Source of the DNA: Rhodoblastus acidophilus
Lineage (GTDB): Bacteria; Pseudomonadota; Alphaproteobacteria; Rhizobiales; Beijerinckiaceae
Assembly: GCF_009720655.1 (NCBI RefSeq)
Contig: NZ_WNKS01000027.1
Location: forward strand, 1-36,665
Length of the DNA stretch: 36,665 nt
Reading direction: 5' to 3'
Notes under the pieces: generated by a model
Seen by the model: the letters and a program-made list of their open reading frames with translations, nothing else
Database searches by the model: none
Told to the model about the DNA's origin: nothing
Translations under genes and position numbers: made by a program
In this document: positions 33,498-36,665 of the stretch, piece after piece
Numbering within the stretch: the stretch's first letter is position 1
Layout: the number at the start of each line of letters is the position of its first letter

Positions 33498-34220
33498 TTA
33501 CGTAACCGCAAACACCCGCTCGACCTCGGCGGCCGACAGCACCGTCCAGTCACCCGGCGCAAGCTCCGCCGGCAGGCTCAAGCCGCCGATTCGCTCGCGA
33601 CACAAAGTCTCGACATGGTTGCCGATCGCCGCGAACATGCGGCGCACCTGATGGTAGCGGCCCTCAAAAATGGTCACCAAGGCCTCGCGCGGCCCCAAGA
33701 CGTCAAGCCCCGCGGGCAAAAGCGGTTTGTCCTCGCTCTCCAGAATCAGGCCAGACGCGAAGATCAACGCTTCGTCGCCGCGCAGATCGCGGGCGAGCGT
33801 GGCGCGGTAGGTCTTGGCGATCTCCGCCTTCGGCGAGATGATTTTGTGCAGCAGCGCGCCGTCGTCGGTGAGCAGCAGCAGACCGGACGTCTCCTTGTCG
33901 AGCCGCCCGACGGTCGAAACCGCGGGATCGCGACGCCGCCACCGCTCCGGCAGCAGCGAAAACACCAGCGGCCCCGCCTCCTTATGCGAACAGGTCACGC
34001 CGGTCGGCTTGTGCATCATCACGACAAAACCGGGCAAGGGGTCGATGGGCTCGCGGTCCACCAGCAGCGCGCCAGCCTCGCCCATGCCAATCTTCGCATC
34101 CGCCTCGCGCAAAACCGTTTCGCCGAGCCGGATTCGCCCCTGCCGCGCGAGAATCGCGATGTCTCGGCGCGAGCCATAGCCGAGATTGCCCAAAAACCTG
34201 TCGAGCCGGACCGGCTTCAC
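33498..34220 (-). CDS. Pseudouridine synthase, RsuA/RluE family
   Basis: This protein of 240 residues has an N-terminal S4 RNA-binding domain (RLDRFLGNLGYGSRRDIAIL) and the RsuA-type catalytic domain with VMMHKPTGVTCS and VGRLDKETSGLLLLTDDG, catalytic Asp108. GRYHQVRRMFAAIGNHVETL is the usual C-terminal motif. It isomerises a uridine in rRNA, 16S U516 if RsuA-like; RluE- or RluB-like targeting is possible. The start is GTG 34220, which overlaps the stop of the upstream methyltransferase by 4 bases (GTGA); an upstream in-frame extension is only the methyltransferase in another frame. Pairing with an RsmC-like gene suggests a joint role in small-subunit rRNA modification. Confidence 0.9.
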   Translation of the reverse strand: MKPVRLDRFLGNLGYGSRRDIAILARQGRIRLGETVLREADAKIGMGEAGALLVDREPIDPLPGFVVMMHKPTGVTCSHKEAGPLVFSLLPERWRRRDPAVSTVGRLDKETSGLLLLTDDGALLHKIISPKAEIAKTYRATLARDLRGDEALIFASGLILESEDKPLLPAGLDVLGPREALVTIFEGRYHQVRRMFAAIGNHVETLCRERIGGLSLPAELAPGDWTVLSAAEVERVFAVT

Positions 34221-35116
34221 TTCACCGCCTCGATCACCTTGAACCCGGAGGCTTCGGCGACAGGGGCGATGGAGCGGAATTTTTCTTCGAGCGCCGCCTC
34301 GTAGGGCAGATGGCGGTTGGCGACCAGCCAGCACACGCCGCCCGGCCGCAAGAACTCGGCGGCCCGCTGAATAAAGGCGATGCCGAGCCCCTTGGCCTCG
34401 CGCCCAGCGTCATGGAACGGCGGGTTCATCACGACGAAATCGAGCGGCTCCGGCTTCGAAAACCGCCGCACGTCCTCCCAAACCAATTTTGCGCGCGAAT
34501 CCGAAACATTGCGGGCGCAAAGATCGACGGCGCGGCGGTCGACATCGACCATGAGCAGCGATTTCACCCGCGACGAGCCAAGAATTCGATGCGCCAGCAT
34601 GCCGAGGCCGCAGCCGAGATCGGCCCCGCGTCCGGAAAATTCCGGCAGCTGATCGGCGAGCAGAGCGGTTCCGGGATCGATTCGGTCCCAGGAGAACACG
34701 CCCGGCTGGGTCCAAAGGCCCAGCGATTCGGACAGGCGCGGCGCGCCGGCGCGAATCGCGGCCTCGATCGCTTGCGGGTCGCCGCCCGCTTGCGTGAGAC
34801 AAATTCGGTGGTGGCGCTTGGCGGTTTCGATACAGGCGCAGCCGAGATCGGCCAAATCCTTGGCCAGGCGTCCGCCGCCTTTGTCCTTGGGCGCGAGCGC
34901 CAGCAGCGGCGCGCCCGGTTTCAACGCCCGCAAGGCGAGCGCGAGAGTGGCGCGGCGCTCGATGGCGCCGGGAGGCGCGAGCATGGCGAGATTTTCGAGG
35001 CTCGAAGCCTCTTCCAGCCGCTCGGCGCCGGGCGAGAGCGGCGAGAACTGTCGAGCATTGTCGGAGATTTGCGCGAGTTCCGGCGGCGGCGCGCCGAAAA
35101 CATTTTCGAAAGTCAT
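34217..35116 (-). CDS. RsmC-like rRNA (guanine-N2) methyltransferase
   Basis: This 299-residue protein has the RsmC/RlmG layout: a degenerate N-terminal methyltransferase-like domain, then QPGVFSWDRIDPGTALLADQLP, SAM motif I as GRGADLGCGLGMLAHRIL, DVDRRAVDLCARN, and the catalytic NPPF of FVVMNPPFHDAG (about residues 230-235). AEFLRPGGVCWLVANRHLPYE follows. It should methylate a guanine of 16S rRNA (G1207 if RsmC) or 23S rRNA. Substrate cannot be fixed by eye. Its stop overlaps the pseudouridine synthase start. tRNA-Asn lies about 85 bases upstream on the same strand. Confidence 0.88.
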   Translation of the reverse strand: MTFENVFGAPPPELAQISDNARQFSPLSPGAERLEEASSLENLAMLAPPGAIERRATLALALRALKPGAPLLALAPKDKGGGRLAKDLADLGCACIETAKRHHRICLTQAGGDPQAIEAAIRAGAPRLSESLGLWTQPGVFSWDRIDPGTALLADQLPEFSGRGADLGCGLGMLAHRILGSSRVKSLLMVDVDRRAVDLCARNVSDSRAKLVWEDVRRFSKPEPLDFVVMNPPFHDAGREAKGLGIAFIQRAAEFLRPGGVCWLVANRHLPYEAALEEKFRSIAPVAEASGFKVIEAVK

Positions 35117-35199
35117 GGAATTCCCTGAACGGACGCTCAGAAACTAGCAAGATGCGCGCCAGTGCGCTGCGCGTGCCGACGGATTCTTTTGTGTGAAGG

Positions 35200-35275
35200 T
35201 GGCTCCCTGAGCAGGACTCGAACCTGCGACCCAGCGATTAACAGTCGCTTGCTCTACCGGCTGAGCTATCAGGGA
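35200..35275 (-). tRNA. tRNA-Asn (anticodon GTT)
   Basis: The minus strand folds as a full cloverleaf starting TCCCTGATAGCTCAGCCGGT with acceptor TCCCTGA pairing TCAGGGA. The anticodon stem-loop is CGACT-GTT-AATCG-like, and the T arm is GCAGGTTCGAGTCCTGC. The CCA end is encoded (35202-35200). The GTT anticodon identifies Asn. Confidence 0.97.
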
Positions 35276-35445
35276 TCACGTTGCGCGGTGAGGGGCGTAT
35301 AGCAGCGCGATATCGGATTGAAAACCCCCAAAACAAATTTTTGACGACCGGAGGGAGAAAGTTTCGTGAAAGCGCGGCGCCGTCTTGCGGGCGGGGTGCG
35401 AGTGCTGTTATAGGCGATGCAACGTCCGGCGCGAGCGCGCCAGGC

Positions 35446-35519
35446 GGCCTCGTGGCGGAGTGGCTACGCAGAGGACTGCAAATCCTTGTACGGGGGTTCG
35501 ATTCCCTCCGAGGCCTCCA
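35446..35519 (+). tRNA. tRNA-Cys (anticodon GCA)
   Basis: The acceptor stem GGCCTCG (35446-35452) pairs with CGAGGCC (35509-35515), followed by discriminator T and an encoded CCA. The anticodon loop is CTGCAAA with GCA in the centre, and the T arm is GGGGGTTCGATTCCCTC. The gene is 74 bases long. tRNA ends are common integration sites; debris of mobile elements lies downstream. Confidence 0.97.
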
Positions 35520-35545
35520 ACAATCCCTTGAGAATCAGAGACTGT

Positions 35546-35612
35546 CAGATAACCCAAAAGCCTGACTCAAAAGGGGGGGAAGTCTGACTCAGAAAACCCA
35601 ATAATCTGACTC
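35546..35612. repeat. Two imperfect 23-base direct repeats just after tRNA-Cys
   Basis: Copy one is 35546-35568 and copy two is 35590-35612, with 19 of 23 positions identical and starts 44 bases apart. Both have the form CAGAxAACCCAA...CTGACTC. An extra TCTGACTC lies at 35583-35590. Possible protein-binding sites, an attachment region or insertion-sequence end remnants. Confidence 0.6.
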
Positions 35613-35625
35613 TTTGCTGAATTAC

Positions 35626-35671
35626 GAAAAAGCCCGTGGCTTGGCGCGCGCCAAGCTGACGGGCTTTTTCG
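35626..35671. terminator. Strong bidirectional intrinsic terminator with nested hairpin
   Basis: A perfect 13-base inverted repeat, CGAAAAAGCCCGT and ACGGGCTTTTTCG, encloses a second inverted repeat CTTGGC / GCCAAG. The outer arms supply A- and T-runs on both sides, so it can end transcription from either strand, that is from tRNA-Cys and from the leftward small gene. Confidence 0.85.
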
Positions 35672-35814
35672 TTGGACCAACCGAATCGACGCCGGGGTCG
35701 CCCACGTTTGCCAGCGCCAAAGCTGGAGTGGACGAGGTGGTCAAACGCCCGGAAGCGTTATTGCTCTACCGCAGGTGAACGCTACTGGCGTGGAACGCAC
35801 TCCTCACAAGGACA

Positions 35815-36018
35815 CTAATCGCCGAGCTTGAACGGCATCAGGTTGCCCCTGACGTAGCCGCGCGAGACCGCTGCCTCGGAATCCAGCGCAAGCTGGGTCA
35901 GGTCGTGAAGGAGTGCGCGAATCGCCTCGCGAGGGTCGCCGCCGAATTCGGCGATGATCGCGTCGATCTCCTCGTCCGTCGCGCGTTCGACGGTCGGCTC
36001 CGTGGCCGCGCCAGACAT
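35815..36018 (-). CDS. Small hypothetical protein, 67 residues
   Basis: The likely start is ATG 36018 with GGAG 8 bases upstream; an earlier in-frame start at 36057 would add 13 unlikely residues. The sequence has a charged N terminus and the core TDEEIDAIIAEFGGDPREAI followed by RALLHDLTQLALDSEAAVSR and GYVRG. This pattern (GDxREAIRALL ... AVSRGYVRG) recalls a family of small hypothetical proteins of Hyphomicrobiales of unknown function (recall only). There is no signal peptide. It sits alone beyond tRNA-Cys, next to transposase debris. Confidence 0.65.
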   Translation of the reverse strand: MSGAATEPTVERATDEEIDAIIAEFGGDPREAIRALLHDLTQLALDSEAAVSRGYVRGNLMPFKLGD

Positions 36019-36146
36019 GAATGCTGCTCCCGCAGAATTAGAACGGTAGTGGAACATATGGGCCAGCGAGAGTCAACGATGACCCGGCGCGCGAGGGCAA
36101 CGAAATCATAGACTTTCAGTGCTATCTCGACGATCAAGAGTGGAGA

Positions 36147-36392
36147 TCAGTCGATGTCTTCCTTGCCGTCGCCTCGCGCTTTGTTCAGCGCCTGTCGATG
36201 CGCCTTGAAGTACGTCTGGATGCCTCGATACGAATTGGCTCCGCTGACGATGGCGAAAATCGAAAACAGCAAGACGTGCGACAACTGATAGAGCTTGCCC
36301 TCCGCGCGGCGCGGGTCGGGGATTGTGGCGAGCAGCGCGAGAAACGGTCCCAGAGACTTCAAGGCGACCTCCGATCGATTCGGTCGCCTCAT
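36147..36392 (-). pseudogene. ISAs1-family transposase, N-terminal fragment
   Basis: The 81-residue frame reads GPFLALLATIPDPRRAEGKL, then YQLSHVLLFSIFAIVSGANSYRGIQTYFKAHRQAL in two adjoining parts. This is the DDE_Tnp_1-associated N-terminal domain of ISAs1 transposases (F-x4-xDPR-x6-Y-x-L-x-x-ll...GA-x-SYRGI-x-tf). A complete enzyme has about 370 residues with a DDE domain, which is absent: a stop falls right after GDGKEDID. No terminal inverted repeats could be defined. It is a dead fragment. Confidence 0.8.
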
Positions 36393-36473
36393 AGAGATTC
36401 AGACTTTTTCGCCCGAAGGAATCGTCCGGCACACCCTACGCGTCAACGCCTCGAAAGCTGTTGCATCGGGGGC

Positions 36474-36585
36474 TCAGTAAAGAGCGTTGAACAGCCCTGG
36501 TTCGTCGCCAAAGGCGACGATCCGGCCAGCCTGCCGGCTTTTCGAGTCCCACCAGCGTCCGCAACAGCGTGGTCTTGCCCGCGCA
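36474..36585 (-). pseudogene. ABC transporter ATPase fragment, frameshifted
   Basis: On the minus strand one frame reads AGKTTLLRTLVGLEKPAG, the tail of a Walker A motif and following helix of an ABC ATPase. About base 36529 the similarity shifts one frame to GRIVAFGDEPGLFNALY before a TGA at 36474-36476. The glycine-rich start of the P-loop is replaced by unrelated sequence (SETWYYC). Only about 35 residues survive, so the element is a broken scrap brought or left by rearrangement. Confidence 0.6.
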
Positions 36586-36665
36586 GTAATACCAAGTCTC
36601 CGAGAGACTGACTCGGCGGCGGATTCCCGAATCGGCTTTTGTTTGATTCAACAGGCGAACCTGGA

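Noticed and set aside
35546-35612. Possible minimal CRISPR-like repeat array
   Set aside because: Only two imperfect units, a 21-base gap and no cas genes; direct repeats of another nature are more likely.

Overview
The window is GC-rich DNA from an alphaproteobacterium, most likely of the order Hyphomicrobiales. A methanotroph or methylotroph of the Methylocystaceae type (Methylocystis or Methylosinus) is my best guess. This rests on the cobN-type aerobic B12 pathway, the DUF3141/phosphotransacylase/acetate-kinase/fabI neighbourhood, and a B12-riboswitch-controlled peptide plus radical SAM cassette that I recall from that group. The organism call is inference; no rRNA is present.

Region 1 (1-9.5 kb) is a cobalamin locus. 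A partial ABC transporter gene ends at the left edge. A leftward operon (DUF1636 protein, cobW, cobN, cobO) lies behind a cobalamin riboswitch at about 5615-5772. cobQ points rightward. A second cobalamin riboswitch (about 7378-7535) precedes a 45-residue peptide gene at 7624-7761, translationally coupled to a radical SAM/SPASM maturase. This looks like a ribosomally made, modified peptide produced when B12 is scarce. It resembles the named but biochemically uncharacterised cobopeptin (CbpA/CbpB) cassette and is the most interesting system here. Both riboswitches have a TTGACA-17 bp promoter that puts the predicted start of transcription at the first bases of the aptamer.

Region 2 (9.2-20 kb) holds a small orphan protein, polyphosphate kinase 2, fabI, an RND efflux pair, a 155-residue unknown, a PhaC-like DUF3141 protein and a phosphotransacetylase. 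After the phosphotransacetylase comes an acetate kinase gene cut off after about 33 codons. It runs directly into the frameshifted C-terminal remnant of an alpha/beta hydrolase on the other strand, a clear deletion or rearrangement scar.

Region 3 (20.1-29.4 kb) is entirely leftward and encodes surface-glycan functions: a GT61 glycosyltransferase, an exported or membrane-anchored beta-helix-like protein, a sulfotransferase-like protein, a DUF1796 protein, a methyltransferase, a large GT4-like protein, a GT2 glycosyltransferase and an unknown protein. The part from about 20.1 to 25.3 kb is visibly less GC-rich than its flanks and abuts the scar, which suggests acquisition by transfer.

Region 4 (30-36.7 kb) carries housekeeping genes: an exported peroxiredoxin, a small Cys-containing secreted protein, RNase R, an RsuA-family pseudouridine synthase, an RsmC-like rRNA methyltransferase, tRNA-Asn(GTT) and tRNA-Cys(GCA). 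Beyond tRNA-Cys come direct repeats, a strong bidirectional terminator, a small unknown gene, an ISAs1-family transposase fragment and a broken ABC ATPase fragment, which together are mobile-element debris.
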